Shown here: in pieces, positions 32,747 to 41,598 of the stretch
Position numbering within the stretch: position 1 is the first letter of the stretch
Layout: every line of letters starts with the position of its first letter
The notes under the pieces: generated by a model
Databases searched by the model: none
What the model was told of the DNA's origin: nothing
What the model saw: only the letters and a program-made list of their open reading frames with translations
Program-made: the position numbers and the translations under genes
Source of the DNA: Agrobacterium cavarae
GTDB taxonomy: Bacteria; Pseudomonadota; Alphaproteobacteria; Rhizobiales; Rhizobiaceae
Reading direction: 5' to 3'
Length of the DNA: 64,000 nt
Assembly: GCF_004310285.1 (NCBI RefSeq)
Contig: NZ_SISF01000032.1
Span: 186,001-250,000, forward strand

Positions 32747-33976
32747 TCAGTTACGCTTTAGGACGGAGAGGTAAAGCGAGGCTGTCTGCTCGCAGATGGT
32801 CGTCCAGTTATAGCGCGCCATGATCTTGCTGCCCATCTCGCCCACATCGACGGAGGCTAGTGCAGGTGTCTTGCGGTCCGAGAGCTTTTTCTGCATTGCC
32901 TGGGAAAGCGCCGGGACATCGCCTAAGGGGAAATAGGATTCGGCATCCAGTTCCAGCGCCAGGTTCGCCTCGATGTTGCTTGCTAATATTGGAAGGCCGT
33001 AAGCCAGCGCCTCGAGAAGCGCTATAGGCATCCCCTCATGACTGGAAGGCAGAACGAAAAGTCCGGCATTGGCAAACAGCCCACCAAGCCTTGCGCCCGA
33101 TTGCGATCCTGTCAGCACGATGTTCGAATGCGATTTCGCCCGTGCTCTCAATTTTTCCGCATAGTCGCTTCGGGCGTCCCCGCCGCCGACCAGAACCAGT
33201 TTGGTGTCCGGCATATCCGCATGCAGAAAGGCCTCGATCAAATCCATCTGGCGCTTCTCGACGACAAGGCGTGCCACCAGCAGCACGTAGCGACCTTTGG
33301 TCAGCCCGAATTCATCGAGGACGGTATCATCTGCGGCTTCGATATCGATCTGCACGCCATTGGGGATGAAATGGACGTTGCGATTGAACTTTGCCTGCAT
33401 GGCATCGGCAATATGTTTGGCAACGACGATACGGCCGTGGGCGAAGCGCATGCCTGCCCATTCGCCAAGACGCAGAACCTTCTTCTCCAGCGTGTTCCAC
33501 TTTTCGCGGTCGTAATCATAGCCGTGATGGGTGAAGACGACCTTCATCCCCATCAGGCGCGCCAAGGGTGCCACCAGCGAGGGACCGACCGCGTGAATGT
33601 GGACGATGTCAGGTTTTAGCCTTCTGGCTTTGAAGAGTGCGAGAAGCGTGTGGACGATGGCTTCCAGTCGCGTGTTGCTCGGCGCCCATGTCGGATGAAC
33701 GGTGACGCCGCGCCAGACATAAGGAACTTCGCCGGCGACGTAATTCTGACGCGCATAGACGTGAACGTCGGCGCCTCTTTCGGCCAGCCCTGGAACAAGT
33801 TGCTCAACGTGGGTTTCGATACCGCCCGGTACACCCGGTACACCGCGCAACCCAATCACACAAATGCGAACCGCATCAAGATCGGGAAAGTGGACCTCGT
33901 CGGCATTCCTGCGCGCCCGAAGTGCCGTCGTCTGTTTCGACGCCGTATAGTCCACTACTCGCTTCCTCCCGGGCAT
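32747..33976 (-). CDS. Glycosyltransferase family 4 (exopolysaccharide cluster)
   Basis: 409 residues from ATG 33976 (AGGAG eight bases upstream; a GTG at 33985 is possible). GT-B fold: GLRGVPGVPGGIETHVEQL at the acceptor side, VVFTHHGYD, IPNGV, LLVARLVVEKR, and SSHEGMPIALLEALAYGLPI with the EX7E-type motif that binds the donor nucleotide sugar. Adds a sugar to a lipid-linked repeat unit on the cytoplasmic face. Last gene of the leftward run from Wzz. Confidence 0.9.
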   Translation of the reverse strand: MPGRKRVVDYTASKQTTALRARRNADEVHFPDLDAVRICVIGLRGVPGVPGGIETHVEQLVPGLAERGADVHVYARQNYVAGEVPYVWRGVTVHPTWAPSNTRLEAIVHTLLALFKARRLKPDIVHIHAVGPSLVAPLARLMGMKVVFTHHGYDYDREKWNTLEKKVLRLGEWAGMRFAHGRIVVAKHIADAMQAKFNRNVHFIPNGVQIDIEAADDTVLDEFGLTKGRYVLLVARLVVEKRQMDLIEAFLHADMPDTKLVLVGGGDARSDYAEKLRARAKSHSNIVLTGSQSGARLGGLFANAGLFVLPSSHEGMPIALLEALAYGLPILASNIEANLALELDAESYFPLGDVPALSQAMQKKLSDRKTPALASVDVGEMGSKIMARYNWTTICEQTASLYLSVLKRN

Positions 33977-34122
33977 CCTACCCACTCCTACGGTACAGTC
34001 ATGATACCAGCAACCGGCGGACAGCTTTCACGCCGCCTCGCCTACTCTGCACCGTAGCGCCATTTTATTGACGAAACCCTTCACATAACAGGTAAATTAT
34101 AATTATCTAAAATACGATAGAC

Positions 34123-35364
34123 CTACCCGAGAGACGGAATCCCTAAACCTCGATAAAGGTCCAGCGTCCTTTCGAAAAAAGCGCCGCGAGAGAATTCTTG
34201 GTTAACCCAGGCGCGACCACGCTCGCCCATCTTCTTGCGCTCGCTTGCAGAGAATTGGTTCATCGCGTTGAGTGCTCCTGCGAGATCATCCGGATCGCCG
34301 GGTGCAGCGATAAGCCCTGTCTCTCCTGGTTTTATCAGTTCCGGAATACCCCCTATATCCGTTCCGATCACCGGACGACCCAAGGCATAGGCCTCCAGAA
34401 TACTGACCGGCGCATTTTCATACCACTCGGAGGGAAGAACGAGCGCCTTGGCACCGGCCACCGTTTCATGGAGCGCTTGGCCGCTGAGATAGCCGAGGAA
34501 CTCGACATCGGCATTTTCTCTCTGCGCCAGCGCCCGAAGCTCTGCTTCTTCCGGTCCCGTGCCCGCAACACGCAGACGTTGCCCCGACCGTGCAGCCGCC
34601 CGGATCAAGGTATCGAGGCCTTTTTCGGGCGCGAGACGCCCCGCGAACAAAAAGTAGTCGCCCTCCTCAACGGCAAAGCGTTGTTCGCTGATCGCATGGT
34701 CGACGAAGTTTGGAATATAGACCAGCTTGTCGCCCGGCCATCCCCATTCGATCAGCTTTTGCCTGTAGAACCGGCTTGGAACCACGAGCTTGTCGATATG
34801 ATCGCGATAGAGCCGGAGCGCACGATGCACGGCGGTCTCCACCATGACCAGACCGCTCAGAGCAATCGATCCCTTCATGCAGCGGTGAAGAAGCACATTA
34901 TAGATGCGCCCGCCCTTGCATCTTTCGCAAACGCCATCCGGCGCCAGCATCTTGTAGGAGGGACAGGCGAGCTTCAGGTCATGCACCGTCATAACGGTGG
35001 GTATTCCCTTTTTCTTCAAGAGCGGGAAGATCGCCGGAGAAATGTGGTGATAAACATTGTGGGCGTGCGCCACATCAGGCCGCACTTGATCGATCAACGC
35101 AGCCAGGCTCTGTCGCGCCTTGCGGGAATAGATGATCTCCAGCCCGTGACCGATCTTCGCCATCAGACCGCCTTGGCGACCGAACTCGATTTCAGGAACG
35201 AAATAGGGCGACCACTCCGATGGCAGATTGTCTGGATGCTGCATGGAAAAGGGCACGGCGTTCCACCCGGAGCGGGCAAACATATCCATCTGATCGAGAA
35301 AGATCGCGTCCGCGCCACCGCGGCGGTAATGGTAATTGTTGATTGCCAGAAGCGTCCCGCTCAT
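34123..35364 (-). CDS. Glycosyltransferase family 4 (exopolysaccharide cluster)
   Basis: 413 residues. NNYHYRRGGADAIFLDQ at the N-terminus, HAHNVYHHISP, TVHDLKLACPSYKM with a CERCKGG cysteine cluster also found in related EPS enzymes, FAGRLAPEKGLDTLI and ENAPVSILEAYALGRPVIGT (donor site) in the C-terminal half. Starts nine bases after the deacetylase stop, so it is cotranscribed. Confidence 0.9.
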   Translation of the reverse strand: MSGTLLAINNYHYRRGGADAIFLDQMDMFARSGWNAVPFSMQHPDNLPSEWSPYFVPEIEFGRQGGLMAKIGHGLEIIYSRKARQSLAALIDQVRPDVAHAHNVYHHISPAIFPLLKKKGIPTVMTVHDLKLACPSYKMLAPDGVCERCKGGRIYNVLLHRCMKGSIALSGLVMVETAVHRALRLYRDHIDKLVVPSRFYRQKLIEWGWPGDKLVYIPNFVDHAISEQRFAVEEGDYFLFAGRLAPEKGLDTLIRAAARSGQRLRVAGTGPEEAELRALAQRENADVEFLGYLSGQALHETVAGAKALVLPSEWYENAPVSILEAYALGRPVIGTDIGGIPELIKPGETGLIAAPGDPDDLAGALNAMNQFSASERKKMGERGRAWVNQEFSRGAFFERTLDLYRGLGIPSLG

Positions 35365-35373
35365 TGCGTCACC

Positions 35374-36144
35374 TCAACTCTCCACATGTTGAAGAGCATC
35401 CCGAACCGGCAGAACGAGGCAACCGCTCGAAATAGCGTAGCGCACCAATGTGGAGAATGTCGAAGGTGTGCATCCATAGGGTGTCGGCGTGTCGCTGACA
35501 TCGTGGGTGAAGAACACCAGCCAGCCTGGCTCCCGTACCACGTCGTCGATCTGCCGAACCAATGCGAGGGCGTCCTGTTCCGGCTGGCGGATCTCCATTC
35601 CCCAGAGGAAGCCGCGGTTGACCTTCCCACGGTTGATGCGATCCCCACCTCCGCGCGCCGTCTCATAACGGTCGGCAAAGAGTTGCCGATGCCGTAGCGA
35701 CCCCTGATTATAGGGATAGGCAAAGTTTCGTTTCGTCACCGGCGGCTCAAAGCTATCGAGCAAGGCGCCGTTACGGGTGAGATTTTCACGCAAGGCCCGG
35801 CCCGACAGCGTGTGGACGATCTCATGCCCGAACGTATGGCAGCCGAGTTCATGGCCAGCTGCGGCAAGCTCGCGACAGCCCTCCTCCGAGATGATGTTGC
35901 GGTCCGGCTCCACCCGATTGAGGAGCCCTCCGGCAATGTAAAACGTGCCACGGACCCCGTTCTCCTCGAGAATCTTCGCACCGGCGCTTAACGCCGTGCA
36001 GGGCACATCATCGAAAGTGAAGGACACAACGGGGCGACGACAGGCGACGTTCAGCGTCGATGCGGGCAGAGCGCGCACAGCCCGTTCGGCAACACGTTCT
36101 CGCAGATAATCAAGCTTACCGCTGACTTTGGATAAGAGCGCCAT
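35374..36144 (-). CDS. Polysaccharide deacetylase, NodB fold (CE4)
   Basis: 256 residues. CE4 motif 1 is TFDD (43-46), motif 2 is His103-x3-His107 (HTFGH), which with Asp46 bind the metal. NFAYPYNQGS is motif 3 and VFFTHDV motif 5-like. No signal peptide, so it may act on lipid-linked sugars in the cytoplasm or be tethered to the complex. It overlaps the end of the Wzy gene by 29 bases. Implies that the polymer contains N-acetylated or O-acetylated sugars. Confidence 0.88.
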   Translation of the reverse strand: MALLSKVSGKLDYLRERVAERAVRALPASTLNVACRRPVVSFTFDDVPCTALSAGAKILEENGVRGTFYIAGGLLNRVEPDRNIISEEGCRELAAAGHELGCHTFGHEIVHTLSGRALRENLTRNGALLDSFEPPVTKRNFAYPYNQGSLRHRQLFADRYETARGGGDRINRGKVNRGFLWGMEIRQPEQDALALVRQIDDVVREPGWLVFFTHDVSDTPTPYGCTPSTFSTLVRYAISSGCLVLPVRDALQHVES

Positions 36145-37465
36145 GGCTTTCCTTCCTGGTCACAATCGGTTCTTTGACGAGGCTCATCCTGGACTGCAGG
36201 ACCAAGCCGAAAATGGAGATGAGGAAGATGAAAAACACCGGGCTGCCATTCTGGAAGAAAATAGCCTCGAGACAGGCAGAGTAGAGCACGCAAAGCCATG
36301 TGCGCTGGAACAGGCGCGTCAATGCCGGATCATTTGGTGGTGCTCGGTCCAGTCGAGCGATCGCCCGCATTGGCACCAGAATGACCAGCGTCAGCGCCAG
36401 CAGCAACCCCGGGATGCCTGTCGTCAGCAGGGTATCCACATAAGCGTTATGACCGTTAAAAGCCCGCACCGCCCAAGTCTCCAGACCTGCCGGGCTTTGC
36501 ATCAGGTCAGGCGTTTGCCAGAAGCCCTGGAAGCCATAGCCGAGGATTGGCGATTGGGCGATCGCATCAAAGGCGATCTTCCAGATGTCCGAGCGGTTGG
36601 TGAAGGTCGGATCAATGCCGACCGAGACGACCAGGCTTCGGAAATCCGATGATAGGGTGGCGCCAAGGATCAGAGTGTTAAAGGCGACGATACCGCCCAC
36701 CGCGATAAACCACCGCGTCCAGCGAAATTTCTCGAACATCCATTGTAGAATAAGGATCATGGGCAACATCGCGGTCGAGGATTTACCGCCCGTATGCATG
36801 AGGAAGAAGACGGCCAGAACAGCAATGGCGATGCCGCTTTTCTTCCATCCTGCACTGCGGAAGTAGAGCCCGAAAAATGTGATCTGCAGCATCACCGCAG
36901 CCGTGAGGTTCTTGTGTGCGTAGTGGCCTCTCCAGTAACCCGCATTCATCGGCTCGACGATTTCAGCCGCCTGATGGATAGAAAGCCGCGGCAGAAAAAT
37001 TACCCCGAGGTAAGCCACGCTGAGCGTGATGGCTGTGCCATAGAGCATCAGTCGGGCGAATTGCTCCTCCGAGCGGGGAAGAAGCAGGAACATGCCTGCG
37101 TTGAAGAAGGTCAGAGTAGCCAGGATCGTCCGCTTGATTGCGTCGATGGGATAGTTCGAAAGCGCGGACGAGATGAAAAACCACCCTAGAAGGGCGATGA
37201 TCAAAACTCTCGGCTGGGCGATCTGCGAGCGCATGGGATGGTTCACGGCCGCATAGATGGTCAGAGACGTGATCAGCAAGAACGTCATCTGATTGAGAAA
37301 ATTTGACCCTGATACGATTTCCGTTCCGGCGGATTGCAGTTTCACAAGGTCGATAAATGGATTCGTGGTGATGAAGTAGAACAGGAAGACCGCCATGAAG
37401 GTCGCTACTCTAACCTTCATGTGCTGTCCGTTTGGCTGCGCTGGCGAGATTGTGGTTGCCTGCAT
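36116..37465 (-). CDS. O-antigen/exopolysaccharide polymerase (Wzy/ExoQ-like)
   Basis: 449 residues from ATG 37465, whose first base is the last base of the Wzz stop (TGATG). Ten or more membrane helices and a large periplasmic loop near 305-345 with NRSDIWKIAFDAIAQSPILGYGFQGFW and FNGHNAYVDTLLTTGIPG, the O-antigen ligase domain signature. It would join repeat units at the periplasmic face of the inner membrane. Confidence 0.87.
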   Translation of the reverse strand: MQATTISPAQPNGQHMKVRVATFMAVFLFYFITTNPFIDLVKLQSAGTEIVSGSNFLNQMTFLLITSLTIYAAVNHPMRSQIAQPRVLIIALLGWFFISSALSNYPIDAIKRTILATLTFFNAGMFLLLPRSEEQFARLMLYGTAITLSVAYLGVIFLPRLSIHQAAEIVEPMNAGYWRGHYAHKNLTAAVMLQITFFGLYFRSAGWKKSGIAIAVLAVFFLMHTGGKSSTAMLPMILILQWMFEKFRWTRWFIAVGGIVAFNTLILGATLSSDFRSLVVSVGIDPTFTNRSDIWKIAFDAIAQSPILGYGFQGFWQTPDLMQSPAGLETWAVRAFNGHNAYVDTLLTTGIPGLLLALTLVILVPMRAIARLDRAPPNDPALTRLFQRTWLCVLYSACLEAIFFQNGSPVFFIFLISIFGLVLQSRMSLVKEPIVTRKESHGALIQSQR

Positions 37466-38934
37466 CACACGAGCCGCTCGAACCGCCAGTCGTTGCGCCT
37501 GAGTTCAATCAGTGTCCGACCTGCGATGACAAAAAATACACCAAGCAAGAGCCCTGCAATCAAGCCGCCGATCGCAAGCAATGATGTCGGCGGGGGGAAG
37601 TTGCGCCTTTCAGGCGGCACCGGCTCGGTGACGATCCGGAGATTGGAAACGTTGAGCTGTTCCTGCTCTCCGGTTTCACCAGCGCGCTTCAGGAACGTGT
37701 CGTAGAGCGCTGCTTTAGCCTCGGCATTTCTCTGCAAATCCTGTAGCTCGACTTGCGCCGCATCGTCATTCGACACACGGCCTTGCGCTGTGTTGATCTG
37801 ACTGCGAAGACTATCGACCGCACTTTGCGCCTGATCCATCTCGATCTTGACACTTTGCAAGACGCGGTCCGTCTCGCGGGCGATTTCGCTTCTAAGCGTC
37901 GCCAGCTGCGCCCTGGACGCAGCAAGCTTCGGATAGCGTTCTCCGTAGGTCAGTGCCAGCTCGTCATATTGCTGTTTGAGAACCGAATATTGCGAGCGCA
38001 ACGTATCGAGCAGCGGTGACGACAGCGAACTGGTACCGGCAACACCATTTGCTGACGTTTGGCTCAGCTTTTTGTAGCGCTCTCGGACGTCCTGGAGTCT
38101 GGAGTTGGCATCGTTCAACCGCGTGTTCAGCTGCGAAAGGCTTTGAATATTGACGGAGCCCACACTACCGAGATCCTGGAGATTGTTTTTCTGCCGGAAT
38201 TCCACAACCGCATTGGCTGCTTCTGTCGCGGCACCCCTCAACTCTTCAAGGCGGGTTGCTAGCGCTGCGCTCGCATTCTTTGCAAGATCGCTGCGCCCTG
38301 CCTCAAGCTCTTGCCTGAAGGACTCGGCAAGTGTCGCCAGTATCTTCACCGACCGCTCGGGATCGCGTGTCCAGAGGGTGATGTTGACCAGATAGGTCCC
38401 ACCTTGGCGGCTAACCTTGATGCGCTTGTCGAGAATTCGCATCGCGGTCAAGGTTTGATCGCCTGGAGGCTTAGGGCTGGAGAGACCCAGCGCTTCCATC
38501 AGATTGAAGCCAGGTTCAAGCGAAGGGTTGAACTCCGGAAGCTGCTGCAACTGCTCGCGCTCGACCGTCCGTCGCAAAACGTTGCCGGAATTGAGCAGCA
38601 GAATTTTGCTGGACATGTCCAGGATTTGAGCTTCGCTCTGAAGGGCGGGAACCGTCAATTCATTTGGAAGGACTTGACCGGACGGCGGCGGCAGTAGGAT
38701 ATCCATTGAGGCCGTGTAGCGCGGCTTGACGAGAACGCCGAAGGCGACGCCGGCAGCAGCGCCGACAATAGCAAACAGCAAAATGACGAAGAGCCCGCGG
38801 CGCAACCAAAGAAAGATATTGCCGGGAGTGATGATGGGGCCCGAAGGTGCGAGCTGTTTTGCATCGAGGGTTGGACGCGGCAAAGGCTCCGGCGTTGGGC
38901 GCTCGACGCGCTTCTGCTTTGGATACTCGTACAT
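37465..38934 (-). CDS. Polysaccharide chain-length determinant (Wzz/GumC-like, no kinase domain)
   Basis: 489 residues. A Pro-rich cytoplasmic tail, a membrane helix at about 48-70 (LFVILLFAIVGAAAGVAFGVLV), a long periplasmic coiled-coil region (about 200-400) and a second helix near 450-475 after the Pro-rich EPVPPERRNFPPP segment. It ends 15 residues later, so the BY-kinase domain of ExoP-type proteins is absent. First gene of the leftward run; it controls polymer length. Confidence 0.9.
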   Translation of the reverse strand: MYEYPKQKRVERPTPEPLPRPTLDAKQLAPSGPIITPGNIFLWLRRGLFVILLFAIVGAAAGVAFGVLVKPRYTASMDILLPPPSGQVLPNELTVPALQSEAQILDMSSKILLLNSGNVLRRTVEREQLQQLPEFNPSLEPGFNLMEALGLSSPKPPGDQTLTAMRILDKRIKVSRQGGTYLVNITLWTRDPERSVKILATLAESFRQELEAGRSDLAKNASAALATRLEELRGAATEAANAVVEFRQKNNLQDLGSVGSVNIQSLSQLNTRLNDANSRLQDVRERYKKLSQTSANGVAGTSSLSSPLLDTLRSQYSVLKQQYDELALTYGERYPKLAASRAQLATLRSEIARETDRVLQSVKIEMDQAQSAVDSLRSQINTAQGRVSNDDAAQVELQDLQRNAEAKAALYDTFLKRAGETGEQEQLNVSNLRIVTEPVPPERRNFPPPTSLLAIGGLIAGLLLGVFFVIAGRTLIELRRNDWRFERLV

Positions 38935-39053
38935 GCGCGACCGGACCTTTGTGTCAATCGAAACGAAACATTTTCAGCTTATAGCTCCCATAAACCACAC
39001 AGACCGCTGAGAAATGGTTTACGCCCCTCCTCTTTCTCGGCATGGAATGAAAC

Positions 39054-40343
39054 ATGGCAAGAAACGCACCAGGAAATACATCCAGATTGCTTGGAATGCT
39101 CTTGTCCTATAGCGCATCCTCGGCAAGTCTTCTGATTGCCAATGCCGCGCAACTCATCACATTTGCGATACTCGCGCGAACTTTCGGTGCTGACGAATTC
39201 GGTCGCTACGTTTCCTTGATCGCCGTCACCAACATTGCCGTCCATCTTTGCGGCATGGGCGCGTCGGAATCCCTTGTTCGCCGCGTTCCGCAAGACCCAT
39301 CCTGCTTTCCGCGCATCTTCGGCCACAGCATTATCCTGAGCGGCATCAGCGGAGCGGTGCTGATCTTTCTCGGAATAATCGTGTTGCCGCACTTCATGCG
39401 CTTTGCCGAGGCGCCAGCTGAGAACCTCTGGATAACCTTTCAGCTGCTTTTGACCAACATCGTCCTGGTCCGCCTGATCATGCTGGGCGAGACCATCTTT
39501 CTGGCACACCGCCGAAACGCTGCCGCCAATGCCTCGATCATGGGATTTGCGCTGATCCGAACGTTGACTGCGGCTCTTGCCTGCATCGCCTTCGACGTCA
39601 ATACGGTCGAAAGCTGGGCAACATGGCAGATGGTGTCATTCATACTGACGCTTGCGCTTTACGGGTTTCTCGCCTTTCGCATCGCGCGGCCGGACTACAG
39701 GCTGGACCGCCCGGAAATCCGCCTAGGGGTTCTTTTCGCCACCCCATTCATCTTTCGCGCCTTCCGTCAGAACGTCGATCTCCTTATTCTCGGCTTGGTG
39801 GCGAACCCCGAAATGGTCGGCAGTTACGGCGTCGCCAGGCGCATTACCGATAGCAGCTACATGGCGGTCGATGCGCTGAACCGGCTTATTTACCCTCACC
39901 TTGCCGTGGCCAGCGTGAACGGCATCCACCATGCCTTCAAGCTGACAATGCGTATTCTCGCAATCGCGATCGGCCTTGGATTGGCGGCAGCCCTCTTCAT
40001 CTTCTTCGCAGCCTCCCTCATGCCGCTGATCTTCGGAACGGAATATGTGTCCCTGCCGACATTCGTCAGGATCCTGGCCCCGCTGATCCTCTTTATCGCG
40101 ATCTGGTCGGTTGCGGTCGATCTGCTGGGAGCGGCTGGTGAACATGGAGCGCGCGCCTGGGTACTCAACCTCGCAAACGGCATCGGCGCGCTCGTGATCG
40201 GCGTGGCTGCATGGCTCTGGCCGCCCTACGGAATTTTCATCTCAGCATATATTATCGAATTTAGCATCGTGATCGCTTCATGGCTCGTGGTTCGTGCGTA
40301 TGTCGCCCGCTCCATCGCAGCAAGCAAGGACGTTCAATTATGA
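39054..40343 (+). CDS. Polysaccharide flippase (Wzx/MVF-type)
   Basis: 429 residues, about twelve membrane helices without long loops, with ANAAQLITFAILARTFGADEFGRY as the polysaccharide-synthesis family opening. It would move lipid-linked repeat units across the inner membrane. Divergent from Wzz and coupled by ATGA to the next gene. Confidence 0.87.
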   Translation: MARNAPGNTSRLLGMLLSYSASSASLLIANAAQLITFAILARTFGADEFGRYVSLIAVTNIAVHLCGMGASESLVRRVPQDPSCFPRIFGHSIILSGISGAVLIFLGIIVLPHFMRFAEAPAENLWITFQLLLTNIVLVRLIMLGETIFLAHRRNAAANASIMGFALIRTLTAALACIAFDVNTVESWATWQMVSFILTLALYGFLAFRIARPDYRLDRPEIRLGVLFATPFIFRAFRQNVDLLILGLVANPEMVGSYGVARRITDSSYMAVDALNRLIYPHLAVASVNGIHHAFKLTMRILAIAIGLGLAAALFIFFAASLMPLIFGTEYVSLPTFVRILAPLILFIAIWSVAVDLLGAAGEHGARAWVLNLANGIGALVIGVAAWLWPPYGIFISAYIIEFSIVIASWLVVRAYVARSIAASKDVQL

Positions 40344-41428
40344 CGACAAAAAACACTTCAAAGCTTCGCCCCGCAGAACTGGCCGATATTCCCCAGATGA
40401 GCGAACTTTTTACGGCGGTGTTCCGATCCCGTTCGAAGCCGAAGACGAAAGCGCTGGGAGCGCACCTGTCTGAGATCCTCTTTACGCATCCCAATTACAC
40501 ACCCGAAAATGGGAGCCTCGTGTCAGTCGATGACACTGGCGCGTTGAAAACGCTCCTGAACATCATACCGCTCACCTATCGTATCGGTGAGGAGACCGTG
40601 ATTGCGAGGCTGACCTGCGGCTTCGCGACGACGCCCGATGCCAATCCCCGCGCCGCTGCAGCGGTGTTTTTAAGCACCCGACCGAAATCCGACAGCATCC
40701 TCTTTACAGACAGCGGCGCCCCGATCGGCATTGCCCATTTCAAGGCGATCGGCGGCATCGAACTCCAGGTTCAGGCTCTGCGGTGGTACAAGATGTTCAA
40801 ACCAGTCCCGGCGCTTATCAATTTCCTGAGAATGAAGCTGTTCGACCGCTTTCCACGCCTCATCAGCCGCGGTCAGCTTCCTGACAATCGTCTTGCTAAC
40901 AACGTGACGACGGCGGACGGATACAGTGTGGTGGAGGCAACACCTGCTGTCTTTGCCGAATATGCGAATCGTTATCTGGCACGGTATGTGGTCGCGCCGG
41001 TCTATGACGAGCGCTACGTCACCTGGGCCGTCAACGCCTCGGAGGGAGAGGACGGACGCGGCAAGCTGATGCTGGCTCAGGTCAAGGATAAGAACGGCAA
41101 TGTCGTTGGCGTCTTCTCATGTGTAGGTGAAATGGGTGGCTCTGCGCATATCCTTGATCTTCTTTACGAAGACAAGGCTCAGGATGCCGTTGTCGATGCC
41201 ACCCTGCTCGCACTCCAACGGTCCGGCTTCACCTATGCCTGCTCCCAGGCCAGACCCGAGATGATTAGGTCTCTCTCCCGCTACAGCCGCATCTGGTATC
41301 GCTACTTCACCGGCATCTCCGCAACCTCCCGCTCTGCCTTGTTCAAGGAGGCGATGGAAAATGGTCGGGCCTATTTCGGCGGTCTCGGTGGCGAAGGCTG
41401 GACACGTCTGACACGCGACTTTTACTAG
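40340..41428 (+). CDS. GNAT-like acyltransferase of the exopolysaccharide cluster
   Basis: 362 residues starting in an ATGA overlap with the flippase gene. An N-terminal GNAT half (LRPAELADIPQMSELFTAVF, IARLTCGFATTPDANPRAAAA) and a second GNAT-like half near 215-330 (VVGVFSCVGEMGGSAHILDLLY), similar to FemAB/MprF-like or two-domain acyltransferases in EPS loci. Probably transfers an acyl group to a sugar. The assignment of substrate is inference. Confidence 0.72.
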   Translation: MTTKNTSKLRPAELADIPQMSELFTAVFRSRSKPKTKALGAHLSEILFTHPNYTPENGSLVSVDDTGALKTLLNIIPLTYRIGEETVIARLTCGFATTPDANPRAAAAVFLSTRPKSDSILFTDSGAPIGIAHFKAIGGIELQVQALRWYKMFKPVPALINFLRMKLFDRFPRLISRGQLPDNRLANNVTTADGYSVVEATPAVFAEYANRYLARYVVAPVYDERYVTWAVNASEGEDGRGKLMLAQVKDKNGNVVGVFSCVGEMGGSAHILDLLYEDKAQDAVVDATLLALQRSGFTYACSQARPEMIRSLSRYSRIWYRYFTGISATSRSALFKEAMENGRAYFGGLGGEGWTRLTRDFY

Positions 41429-41526
41429 AGCGTCCTTTGAGACGCACAAAGAGCGCGATAACGCTTTAAATTGGCGCATCGTGCTTTCCGAAAATAGACG
41501 CCGATTTTTTCAGGTCCATGCTTTAG
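41425..41526. repeat. RIME-like dispersed intergenic repeat, copy 3
   Basis: About 102 bp starting in the stop codon of the GNAT gene. Shares GACGCACAAAG, TTTAAATTGGCGCATCGTG, CTTTCCGAAAAT and CCGATTTTT in order with 27456-27563. It fills the convergent gap between the GNAT and glycosidase genes. Confidence 0.6.
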
Positions 41527-41598
41527 TTTTGCGACCATAACCGGCGCGACAATAGTCCCCTGATGCGCACGGAGCAGATCTCAAAGATCGTCGCGCCT

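Noticed and set aside
34198..35697. A 499-codon open frame on the plus strand
   Set aside because: Antisense shadow of the GT4 and deacetylase genes; no domain can be recognised.
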